From CAYNHF01 sp964397045 (GTDB taxonomy: Bacteria; Actinomycetota; Acidimicrobiia; Spongiisociales; UBA5794), in contig CAYNHF010000047.1 in the NCBI GenBank assembly GCA_964397045.1, positions 62,001-126,000 on the forward strand: 64,000 nt of DNA. Direction: 5' to 3'. The translations under genes were made by a program, and so were the position numbers. The notes below the pieces were generated by a model. It made no database searches and was not told the origin of the DNA. It saw only the letters and a list, made by a program, of their open reading frames with translations. The first letter of the stretch is position 1. Each line of letters starts with the position of its first letter. Positions 53,778 to 60,793 of this stretch are shown piece after piece.

Positions 53778-54437
53778 ATGGAGCGGACTGCTGGGGGGCA
53801 TATTCGAGGTTGGCTGCTGGCAATGCTCGTCGCCGCGTTCACCCTCGTGCCGATGGGGGCGGTGCTGGCTGGAGGTACGCATCCTCCGGGGTCTTCCACC
53901 ACGTCGACGTCGGCGCCGACGACGAGCCATCCGCCGGGATCCACGACATCTTCGCTCCCCGCCACCACGACCTCGATGCCGGAGACCACCACCTTCCCGC
54001 CGGACACCACCACCCCTTCGATGCCCGAAGGTACAACCACCTCGGCGCCTGCTACCACCACGACCACAACCACACCTGAGACAACGTCGACTGTGCCGCC
54101 CACCACCACCAGCAGCACCTCGTTGACAACGACCACCAGTCCCGTTGAGACCACCACGTCGCTGCCGGCAACCACCACCAGCACGAGCATGGCCACCACC
54201 ACGACCGCGGGCGGAGGAAACGGCGAGAGGCTGCCGGACACCGGCAGCGCAGAACTGTGGCTGGCGGCCGTCGGCCTCCTGCTCCTGGCGCTGGGTGGGC
54301 TTGCCATCGAAGGAGCTCGCCGCCGCCGCCACTACCTCTTCACGGAGGCGATTCCCCACTTGTGGGGCAGCGGCCATACCGTGCACCGGCGCCGCGCACA
54401 CGCCGGTGCAGATGATCAGGCGGACGCCGGCGACTGA
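53778..54437 (+). CDS. Thr-rich LPXTG-type cell-wall-anchored protein
   Basis: A 219-aa surface protein. Residues about 8-32 are a signal peptide (GWLLAMLVAAFTLVPMGAVLAGG). Residues about 35-145 are almost only Thr, Ser, Pro and acidic or Ala residues, a flexible and possibly glycosylated stalk. LPDTG at 152-156 is a sortase motif, followed by a membrane helix (LWLAAVGLLLLALGGLAI) and RRRRH. About 30 residues follow the basic stop, longer than usual. No globular domain is present, so it may be a spacer or adhesin-like coat protein. No sortase gene is in the window. ATG 53778 follows CGGAG. Confidence 0.85.
   Translation: MERTAGGHIRGWLLAMLVAAFTLVPMGAVLAGGTHPPGSSTTSTSAPTTSHPPGSTTSSLPATTTSMPETTTFPPDTTTPSMPEGTTTSAPATTTTTTTPETTSTVPPTTTSSTSLTTTTSPVETTTSLPATTTSTSMATTTTAGGGNGERLPDTGSAELWLAAVGLLLLALGGLAIEGARRRRHYLFTEAIPHLWGSGHTVHRRRAHAGADDQADAGD
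53880..54210 (+). repeat. low-complexity Thr-codon repeat tract
   Basis: About 330 nt of degenerate ACC/ACG/ACA-rich sequence encoding the Thr/Ser/Pro stalk of the LPDTG protein. Repeats such as ACCACCACG recur without a strict period. On the complement it reads as a Val-rich frame, which is a by-product. Confidence 0.75.
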
Positions 54438-54464
54438 GCTCGGGTGCCCAAGAGGAGCCCAGCC

Positions 54465-55436
54465 CTAGATGTTCTCGCCCTTGAAGATCTCGCTGACCGA
54501 AGCGTCGGTGAAGATGGCGTTGATGGTGCCTGCGAGGATGGACCCGATCGACAGCACAGTCAGCTTGTCGAGGTCGGCGGCATCATCCGGAACGGGGAGC
54601 GTGTTGGTGATAACGACTTCCGAGATGGGGGCGTTCTTCAACCGATCGACCGCGGGCTCGGAAAGCACTCCGTGGGTGGCAATCAGGCGCACGCTGAGCG
54701 CACCCCGCTTCATGAGCAGCTCCGCAGCGGCTACGGCGGTGCCTGCAGTGTCGATCATGTCGTCTGCGATGACGCAATGCCGGCTGTTCACGTCACCGAT
54801 GATCTCGAGCGCCGCCACCTGATTCCGTTCGTCCGGACGCCGCCGCTTGTGCACGAACGCCACCGACGCGTCGAGGTGGCGAGCGTACTTAGCGGCCCAC
54901 TTCACAGCTCCGGTATCCGGAGACACGAATGTCGTCGGACCCTCGATCGTGCGCGCCAGGTAGTCGACGAACACAGGCAAAGCGGTGAGGGCGTCGAACG
55001 GCGTGTCCACGAAGCCCTGGATCTGGCCGGTATGGAGGTCGACGGACACGATCCGGTCGGCTCCCGCTGATACGAAGAGGTCGCCCATCAGCCGGGCGGT
55101 GATCGGCTCGCGAGGCCGGCCTTTCTTGTCCTGCCTGGCGTATCCGTAGAACGGGACCACCGCTGTGATGCGCTTCGCCGATGCCCGCCTGAGCGCATCG
55201 ATCATGATGAGCTGTTCCATCACGTGGAAGTTCATCGGATTGGTGTGGCTTTGCAGCACGAAGCAGTCTGCCCCGCGCACACTCTCCGTGTAGTGAATGT
55301 AGATCTCGCCGTTGGCGAAAACCGATCGCTCGACACCACCAAGGTTGGTGCCAAGGATGTTGGCGACTTCCCGGGCCAAGTTCTCGTTAGAAGACCCAGA
55401 GAACACCATCAGCCGTTTGCGGCTGGAAATCTCCAC
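54465..55436 (-). CDS. prs: ribose-phosphate pyrophosphokinase (PRPP synthase)
   Basis: A 323-aa class I PRPP synthetase making PRPP for nucleotide, His and Trp synthesis. Signature parts: VFSGSSNENLAREVA, FANGEIYIHY, the ATP-binding VPFYGYARQDKKGRPREPI, metal-binding VDLHTGQIQGF, VSPDTGAVKWA, and the PRPP loop CVIADDMIDTAGTAVAAA. GTG 55436 is chosen with GGAGGA nine nt upstream. A perfect CTACGC-GCA-GCGTAG palindrome lies about 32 nt before the start. In many bacteria prs follows glmU; here an ABC operon is inserted between them. Confidence 0.97.
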   Translation of the reverse strand: MEISSRKRLMVFSGSSNENLAREVANILGTNLGGVERSVFANGEIYIHYTESVRGADCFVLQSHTNPMNFHVMEQLIMIDALRRASAKRITAVVPFYGYARQDKKGRPREPITARLMGDLFVSAGADRIVSVDLHTGQIQGFVDTPFDALTALPVFVDYLARTIEGPTTFVSPDTGAVKWAAKYARHLDASVAFVHKRRRPDERNQVAALEIIGDVNSRHCVIADDMIDTAGTAVAAAELLMKRGALSVRLIATHGVLSEPAVDRLKNAPISEVVITNTLPVPDDAADLDKLTVLSIGSILAGTINAIFTDASVSEIFKGENI

Positions 55437-55467
55437 CGTTCGCACTCCTCCAGTCGAGCGATGTTGA

Positions 55468-55482
55468 CTACGCGCAGCGTAG
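55468..55482. promoter_or_regulatory. palindrome upstream of prs
   Basis: CTACGC-GCA-GCGTAG is a perfect 15-nt dyad in the 81-nt gap between the ABC permease gene and prs. It may be an operator or a short terminator for the permease operon; TACGCT inside it also fits a -10 pattern. Confidence 0.3.
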
Positions 55483-55517
55483 CGGCTGCCGGCGCTCTCG
55501 CCCACAAACAACACGGA

Positions 55518-56264
55518 TCACAGCTCACGCCGTTGGTAACCTCTGAGCCCCGCCCAGATCAGAGCAGGGATGAGAACCAAGGTCACCACCACCGCCTCGA
55601 CATAGTCGGAGGCTTCGGCCCCTCGAATCAAGGCGTCGAGCGACCCTGCAAGATGGCTGGGGAACCAGGCACGCGCAGATTCCACCAGACCAGACAATGC
55701 CAACAGCACCAGGACGCCTACCGATACTGCGGCCGTCATCACCACCGAGGAGAGCCAACCCCCGATCCCGGCGACGAGTGCTACGGCGAACGCGAGATAC
55801 AAAGCGAAGAGCAGCCCCCCGGCAACGATTCGGCCGGCAGACAGCCCTCCCAGCAACGCCCAGGTCTCATAGGCAGCCAGCCCGAGCCCAACCGCGAACG
55901 CCATCACAGACACCACGGTCACGACAACATATCGCGGCATAATCAAACGGTTGATCGAACTCACCCGGGTTCGCAGAAACATCGACATTTCCGGGTCGGC
56001 GTCGAGGGTCAGCGCCGCAGCAGCTACCACCACAACAGCCAGCAGCCCGATCTGGAGACCGTTCGACATGAACTGGGTAATCCCATCTGCCGGCACCGTC
56101 TCTGGCAGTTCGATGGCGATGCCCCCGCCCACACTCTCGAGGATCTCTCCCAGGTAACGGGCGGTCAACGGTCCCAGCAGGCCGAAGAACGCCCAGACCC
56201 CCACCAGAGCGATCCCACGCCGCGTGCGCACCATCCGCAGCCACTCGAGACGCCACAGGTTCAT
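55518..56264 (-). CDS. ABC transporter permease
   Basis: A 248-aa integral membrane protein with about six helices, ABC-2-type. Segments include WLRMVRTRRGIALVGVWAFFGLLG (TM1), GLQIGLLAVVVVAAAAL (TM2), YVVVTVVSVMAFAVGLGLAAY, LLFALYLAFAVALVAGIGGW and AVSVGVLVLLALSGL. It lies 13 nt downstream of its ATPase gene. Substrate unknown; drug, lipid or polysaccharide export and membrane-stress functions are all known for such small systems. Confidence 0.88.
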   Translation of the reverse strand: MNLWRLEWLRMVRTRRGIALVGVWAFFGLLGPLTARYLGEILESVGGGIAIELPETVPADGITQFMSNGLQIGLLAVVVVAAAALTLDADPEMSMFLRTRVSSINRLIMPRYVVVTVVSVMAFAVGLGLAAYETWALLGGLSAGRIVAGGLLFALYLAFAVALVAGIGGWLSSVVMTAAVSVGVLVLLALSGLVESARAWFPSHLAGSLDALIRGAEASDYVEAVVVTLVLIPALIWAGLRGYQRREL

Positions 56265-56277
56265 CGCACACCCCGGC

Positions 56278-57153
56278 TCATCGGGTCAACTCCAGGAACA
56301 CAGACTCCAGAGAGGGAACGGAAGGCGCCACAGATACCACCGCCGCTCCGCTCTCGGCCAGGACACCCGAGATGGAGCGCTCAGCCACGTCCAGCGAGGT
56401 CACCAGCAGCCTGACCGACGCGTCGTTCTCGACGTCGGCTGAGGTAACCCAAGGCAGGCTGCGGAGCCGCTCGGCAACCCGCCCGGCCCCCGACCTGACC
56501 TCGATATCGAAGCCGGGGGTGGCGTAGCCGGCGATCAAACGATCGGTGGAACCCTCATACACCTGCTCGCCGTCCCGCAGGATGCCGACCCGGTCGCACA
56601 CCGACTCGACATCACCGAGGATGTGGCTGGAGAAGACGACCGTGGCGCTGCCGCGCATCTCGCCAACGAGGTCGAGCACCTCCCGCCTCCCGGCAGGGTC
56701 GAGCGCGGACGCGGGTTCATCCAGCAGCAACACCCGGGGTGCACCGATCACCGTTGCTGCCAGGCCGAGGCGCTGCAGCATCCCCCGCGAGAACCCGCCC
56801 ACCCTGCGGTCGGCGGCCTCACTCAAGCCGGCCTGAGCGAGCACCCGCATCGACGCGTCGGGATCGGAGACACCGACGAGAGATCCGGCGAGATCCACGA
56901 CTTCACGAGCCGTGAGCCACCGCTCGAATCGCGGGGCATCGGGCAGCACCGCGATCTCGGCACCGGGCGCATCGATATGGAACGAACCAGAAGTCGCGGT
57001 TCGTAGCCGGGCCAGGATGGCAAGCAGCGTGGTCTTGCCGGCGCCGTTGGGACCAACGAGGCCGTAGACGGAGCCCTGCGGCACAGTGATGTCGACTGCG
57101 TCCAATGCCAGCTCGGCTCCGTACCGCTTCGAGAGCTCCTCGACACGAATCAC
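56278..57153 (-). CDS. ABC transporter ATP-binding protein
   Basis: A 291-aa ATPase. Walker A GPNGAGKTT at about residues 37-45, an atypical signature GFSRGMLQR, Walker B and catalytic Glu LLLDEPASALD and the switch His in FSSHIL. The C-terminal 80 residues form an accessory domain common in ABC-2-type exporters. GTG 57153 overlaps the stop of the small membrane protein gene (GTGA), indicating translational coupling. Confidence 0.92.
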   Translation of the reverse strand: MIRVEELSKRYGAELALDAVDITVPQGSVYGLVGPNGAGKTTLLAILARLRTATSGSFHIDAPGAEIAVLPDAPRFERWLTAREVVDLAGSLVGVSDPDASMRVLAQAGLSEAADRRVGGFSRGMLQRLGLAATVIGAPRVLLLDEPASALDPAGRREVLDLVGEMRGSATVVFSSHILGDVESVCDRVGILRDGEQVYEGSTDRLIAGYATPGFDIEVRSGAGRVAERLRSLPWVTSADVENDASVRLLVTSLDVAERSISGVLAESGAAVVSVAPSVPSLESVFLELTR

Positions 57154-57332
57154 GAAGACTCGCGTCCCACCAGGAAGTACACCACCCCGCCGAGAGGAAT
57201 ACTGATGAGGATGATGATGGCCCACGCCCACTTCGGCAGATGTTTGACGTCGGAGCGGCTGAGGTCGTAGAGGGCAAAGACCACCCACCCGATGAGTAGC
57301 ACCGCAATCGGGGCGATGGCGGCAGCGGTCAT
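57150..57332 (-). CDS. small PLDc_N-type membrane protein
   Basis: A 60-aa protein with two helices (about 4-22 and 34-54) and the PLDc_N pattern LIGWVVFALYDLSRSDVKHLPKWAWAII-type sequence ending in GGVVYFLVGRESS. GAGGAG precedes ATG 57332 and lies within a possible hairpin (57337-57361). It is coupled by a 4-bp overlap to the ABC ATPase. Similar small proteins often accompany two-gene ABC exporters, perhaps as an anchor or regulator; the role is inferred only from this context. Confidence 0.87.
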   Translation of the reverse strand: MTAAAIAPIAVLLIGWVVFALYDLSRSDVKHLPKWAWAIIILISIPLGGVVYFLVGRESS

Positions 57333-57336
57333 GGTT

Positions 57337-57361
57337 GGCTCCTCTCCCAAAACGGGGAGCC
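57337..57361 (-). promoter_or_regulatory. hairpin covering the PLDc_N ribosome-binding site
   Basis: GGCTCC (57337-57342) pairs with GGAGCC (57356-57361). On the minus strand the structure contains the GAGGAG of the following gene. It lies between glmU and the small membrane protein gene, so it could act as a glmU terminator or a translational control element. Confidence 0.3.
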
Positions 57362-57395
57362 TATCGTTTCGGCGCCCGCGTCCGACCGCCGATCG

Positions 57396-58130
57396 TCACG
57401 ACCCCTCGTCTCGTGCCCGCAGCTCCATCTCGGCGGCCAGGAGCTGGGCGTCGTCGTTGACCCCCATACCCTCGACGGCGTCTGTGATCAGTGCCCCAAC
57501 CCGCTCACCGGCCGCGACGAGCAGGCCCACCACGTCGGTGAGGTACCGCTCGCCCTGATCGTTGTTGGACCTCACGCTCCCCAGCGCCGCCTCCAACGGC
57601 GCGCGCTCGAAGGCATATACGGATGTGTTCACCTCGCGCACGGTCTGCTGCCGAGCGTCGGCGTCGCGTTCCTCCACGATGGCGGTAACTCCTGTATCGC
57701 CGCGGAGCACCCTGCCGTATCCCGTTGGGTCATCCACGATCGATGTCAACACCGTCGCCGCGTTCGCATCGCGCTGGTGTTGCGCAACCAACGCCGCAAT
57801 GGTGGATGCGCCCAGCAGCGGCATATCACCCGGAAGGACCAGCACCGTGGCCTGCCCTGCGGGCAGGGCGGCAAGGCCGATCTCTGCCGCGTGGCCCGTT
57901 CCCAGCTGTTCTTCTTGCAGCGCGCTCGTCACCGTCGCAGGCAGCACCGCCCGCACCGCGTCTGCCTGGTAGCCGACCACCACCGCCGTCGCATTTGGCG
58001 CAGCTTCGGCAAGCGCATCGAGCACCCAGAGCACCAGGGGCCGGCCGTTGACCTCGTGGAGCACCTTGGCGAGGTCGGCCTGCATCCGGGTGCCCTTACC
58101 TGCAGCGAGCACCAAGGCGTACACCGTCAC
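57396..58130 (-). CDS. glmU: GlmU-like uridylyltransferase, lacking the acetyltransferase domain
   Basis: A 244-aa nucleotidyltransferase. Motifs: N-terminal VLAAGKGTRM, KVLHEVNGRPL, QEEQLGTGHA, LPGDMPLL, GYGRVLR, IVEERDAD, EVNTSVYAF and GVNDDAQL, all as in the GlmU uridylyltransferase domain making UDP-GlcNAc. Bacterial GlmU is normally about 450 aa with a left-handed beta-helix acetyltransferase; here the chain stops right after the linker and no remnant follows. GTG 58130 (VTVYALVLAAG) is the likely start. The acetylation step would need another enzyme or a second glmU elsewhere. A MobA-like or other sugar-nucleotide role is possible. Confidence 0.85.
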   Translation of the reverse strand: MTVYALVLAAGKGTRMQADLAKVLHEVNGRPLVLWVLDALAEAAPNATAVVVGYQADAVRAVLPATVTSALQEEQLGTGHAAEIGLAALPAGQATVLVLPGDMPLLGASTIAALVAQHQRDANAATVLTSIVDDPTGYGRVLRGDTGVTAIVEERDADARQQTVREVNTSVYAFERAPLEAALGSVRSNNDQGERYLTDVVGLLVAAGERVGALITDAVEGMGVNDDAQLLAAEMELRARDEGS

Positions 58131-58150
58131 GACGAAATCGCAACCGTCGG

Positions 58151-58222
58151 CTGGGGGGCCAGGACTCGAACCCGGACTGGATGGACCAAAACCACCTGTG
58201 CTGCCACTTACACCACCCCCCA
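58151..58222 (-). tRNA. tRNA-Gln (anticodon UUG)
   Basis: A 72-nt tRNA. Acceptor arms TGGGGGG and CCCCCCA pair fully; the D-stem is GTGT/GCAC, the anticodon loop TTTTGGT gives UUG, and the T-arm is CCGGG-TTCGAGT-CCTGG. The discriminator is G; CCA is not encoded. It begins four nt after the ispE stop codon and ends about 20 nt before glmU, so it sits inside an otherwise protein-coding operon on the same strand. Confidence 0.95.
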
Positions 58223-58225
58223 ATA

Positions 58226-59203
58226 TCAGTCGGATGGATCTTCGATTGTAGGAGCTTTGAGGGATGGCACCGGGTCGCCTGCTACAGAGTCCTCGACGCG
58301 GCCGACCCACACGTCTTCGAGCGATCCGTTCGCGTCGAACAACGGTCCGCCGTCGACCCGCCCCAGCCAGCCAAACGGTACCGGTACCGTCGCCACCACC
58401 GCCCGAGCCCCCTGGGGAACCACCCGTACCGCCGCCCCGGCTTCCTCGGCATCGGAGAAGAACGCAAACAACGCAGACCCCGACCCGGTCATCATCACCG
58501 GCCGAGCCCAGCGTTCTGCCAGCTCAGATCTCCAGTCCTCGACCCGCGGCTCGAGATCCACCGCGGCCATGTAGAGATCGTTGACCAGGGGTCCGTGACC
58601 TCGCAGCTCCGGAGGGATGTCCGATCCCGCGACGTCGAACCCGCGTGGCCCGCCGAGTTCATCCCACCTCCGATACGCGGCCGCGGTGGGCACCACGACC
58701 GGCGGAACCACGATGCCGAACGCATACCCTCCCGGTGTCGAGCGTTGCCGGATCCGATCTCCGACACCGGCGACTTCGGCATTGCCCCCTGCGAAACAGA
58801 AGGGAACATCCGAGCCCAGCAGTGGGGCAATCGCGGCCAGGTCGGCACTTCCAACCCCGAAACGTCTGCCGGCACACACCAGCCCGGCTGCCGCGTCTGC
58901 GCTACCGCCACCGAGTCCTGCCTCCATTGGGATACGTTTGCCGAGAGTGAGCGATACCGGGTCTGCCGCCCCCGCGCGATCGCGCACCATGGTCACCGCC
59001 TGCCAGGCGAGGTTGCGCCACCCCTCCGCCACTTCGGCCCCGCGCGGCGACTGCAGCGTGTCGACGTCTGCGTTTGTCAGCCGCAGCTCATCCAACCACA
59101 GGATCGACTGAAACAACCCATGGAGGGGATGGAGGCCGTCTGCCCCCGGGGCACCAACGCGCAGCGTCAAGTTCACCTTGGCGCAGGCGTATCCCTCGAT
59201 CAC
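58226..59203 (-). CDS. ispE: 4-diphosphocytidyl-2-C-methyl-D-erythritol kinase
   Basis: A 325-aa GHMP kinase of the MEP isoprenoid pathway. The N-terminal AKVNLTLRVG holds the catalytic Lys region, PMEAGLGGGSADAAA is the GHMP ATP loop, and LLGSDVPFCFAGGNAEVAGVGD is the conserved central motif with Asp; MMTGSGSALFAFF is the C-terminal glycine motif. GTG 59203 overlaps the rsmA stop (GTGA). About 25 residues past the usual end are extra. Confidence 0.94.
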   Translation of the reverse strand: MIEGYACAKVNLTLRVGAPGADGLHPLHGLFQSILWLDELRLTNADVDTLQSPRGAEVAEGWRNLAWQAVTMVRDRAGAADPVSLTLGKRIPMEAGLGGGSADAAAGLVCAGRRFGVGSADLAAIAPLLGSDVPFCFAGGNAEVAGVGDRIRQRSTPGGYAFGIVVPPVVVPTAAAYRRWDELGGPRGFDVAGSDIPPELRGHGPLVNDLYMAAVDLEPRVEDWRSELAERWARPVMMTGSGSALFAFFSDAEEAGAAVRVVPQGARAVVATVPVPFGWLGRVDGGPLFDANGSLEDVWVGRVEDSVAGDPVPSLKAPTIEDPSD

Positions 59204-60021
59204 GGTGCGACGCCAGCCAGACGCAGGTAGTCCGCGGGCGATAGATCCTCGGCCCGCAGCGTCGGGTTGATGCCCGCCAGATCCAGCAGGCGCTCCACGT
59301 CTGGAAGCTCAGCACGTAGCGACCCTCGAATCATCTTGCGGCGCTGCGAGAATGCCGCGACCGCCAGCGCCTCCGCCCTCTCGGTATCGGGCGCCGGGTC
59401 GATTCGATCCAGCGTCACCACCGCGGAAGCGACACTCGGCACGGGCACGAATACCTGGGCAGGCACCGCAAAGCCGAAGGCAGCTTTCGCCCGCAGCGCA
59501 ACGACCACGGAAGGTATGCCATATGTCCTGGAGCCGGGCGCCGCCAGGAGGCGGTCGGCAACCTCGCGTTGCACCATGACGACAAAACGGACGATCGCGG
59601 CAGCCTGCTTGAGGAGGTCGAGCAACAATGGAGTCCCCACGTGATAGGGCAAGTTTGCCACCATGGTCCACGGGCCGCCCGGCAACTCGGACGCGAAATC
59701 GACGCCCGTAGCATCCGCGAACCTCATGTCGACGCCCTCGACACCGGAAAGTGCCTCTGCAAGCACCGGAGCCAGCCCTGCATCGACCTCGTAGGCGACG
59801 ACGGTGGCTCCAGTCGCGGCCAACGCCCTTGTCAGCGTCCCCGTCCCTGCCCCGACTTCGACCACGGAGTCACCAGCTCCAACGTCTGCGAGCCGCACGA
59901 TGCGGTCAACCAGGTTCGGGTCGGCGAGGAAGTGCTGTCCCAGCTGCTTGTTGGGGCGCCTGCCGTGCCGTTCCAACAACGCGCGGACCTCTTTGCGCCC
60001 CTGGGGGCGCTCTCGGGTCAC
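59200..60021 (-). CDS. rsmA: 16S rRNA (adenine1518-N6/adenine1519-N6)-dimethyltransferase
   Basis: A 273-aa KsgA/RsmA that dimethylates two adenines near the 16S rRNA 3' end. N-terminal NKQLGQHFLADPNLVDRIV, SAM motif I VVEVGAGTGTLT, YEVDAGL, and motif IV ANLPYHVGTPLL are all present. The start is taken as GTG 60021, which overlaps the tatD stop as GTGA and gives the E. coli KsgA length; a GTG at 60066 would add 15 residues. Coupled to ispE downstream. Confidence 0.96.
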   Translation of the reverse strand: MTRERPQGRKEVRALLERHGRRPNKQLGQHFLADPNLVDRIVRLADVGAGDSVVEVGAGTGTLTRALAATGATVVAYEVDAGLAPVLAEALSGVEGVDMRFADATGVDFASELPGGPWTMVANLPYHVGTPLLLDLLKQAAAIVRFVVMVQREVADRLLAAPGSRTYGIPSVVVALRAKAAFGFAVPAQVFVPVPSVASAVVTLDRIDPAPDTERAEALAVAAFSQRRKMIRGSLRAELPDVERLLDLAGINPTLRAEDLSPADYLRLAGVAP

Positions 60022-60788
60022 GAAGCTGCCCTGCCGTAGACCCGGTTCGCCGTGGTGGTGCTCCACTGTGCGACCTCAGCGACCGATGCACCCCACACCG
60101 CGGCCAGCGCGGCACCGATCAGAGGAATGTTGGCGGGTTCGTTGTTCTCGCCACGATAGGGCGGTGGTGCCAGGAACGGCGTATCGGTCTCGACCATCGT
60201 CCGCTCGGGGGGCGCCTCCGCCGCGCCCCGGCGAACAGTGTCACCAGTCTCGAATGCCACGGGACCCGCAAAGGAAAAAGTCACTCCGAGGTCGCGGAAC
60301 CGCTTGGTCCAACGAGGCCCGCCGGTCCAGCAGTGCAGGATGGCCCGCTCCCCCAGCGCCGCATCCTCGAGGGCGGCGAACACGTCGGCAAAGGCGTCGC
60401 GACAGTGCACGATGATCGGCTTCTCGAGTCGCGCAGCCAGGGCGAGCTGGGCCGAGAAAGCGGCCAGCTGCTCGTCTTGCGGAGAAAGATTCCGGTAGTA
60501 GTCGAGACCCGTCTCGCCGATCGCTAACGCCTCAGCCGCCAACGAAGAGATACGTCCACCTTGCGTTGGCCACAACGATGCGTCGTGTGGATGGAGTCCG
60601 GCCGACCACCCGACGCTGCTGGGAAATCGTGACGCCAGCCGGCGCGCGGCCAGCGTCGTCTCCAGATCGGTGCCGGGCGCCATGATCCACGTCACGCCTT
60701 GCCCGGCAGCCCGCTCGAGCGCGGCAGCGTGGTCATCTTCGAGCATGAACAAGTGGCAGTGGCTATCGACCCACACGGGAGCAGCCAT
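60018..60788 (-). CDS. TatD family metal-dependent hydrolase
   Basis: A 256-aa TIM-barrel hydrolase (TatD DNase family). Metal ligands: HxH in VDSHCHL, Glu in AIGETGLDYYR, His in PIIVHCRDAF and ILHCWTG, and Asp in VETDTPFLAP. Proposed activity is 3'-5' DNase or D-aminoacyl deacylase-like. It starts five nt after the metG stop and overlaps rsmA, in the widely conserved order metG-tatD-rsmA-ispE. Confidence 0.95.
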   Translation of the reverse strand: MAAPVWVDSHCHLFMLEDDHAAALERAAGQGVTWIMAPGTDLETTLAARRLASRFPSSVGWSAGLHPHDASLWPTQGGRISSLAAEALAIGETGLDYYRNLSPQDEQLAAFSAQLALAARLEKPIIVHCRDAFADVFAALEDAALGERAILHCWTGGPRWTKRFRDLGVTFSFAGPVAFETGDTVRRGAAEAPPERTMVETDTPFLAPPPYRGENNEPANIPLIGAALAAVWGASVAEVAQWSTTTANRVYGRAAS

Positions 60789-60793
60789 CGGGC

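Noticed and set aside
53880..54210. Repeat tract as a possible CRISPR or minisatellite
   Set aside because: Repeats are irregular and in frame with Thr codons; no spacers.
53592..54401. A 5' extension of yjbQ, and a Val-rich minus-strand frame at 53651-54307
   Set aside because: Both are shadows of the Thr-rich LPDTG gene; the YjbQ family length is met from TTG 53591.
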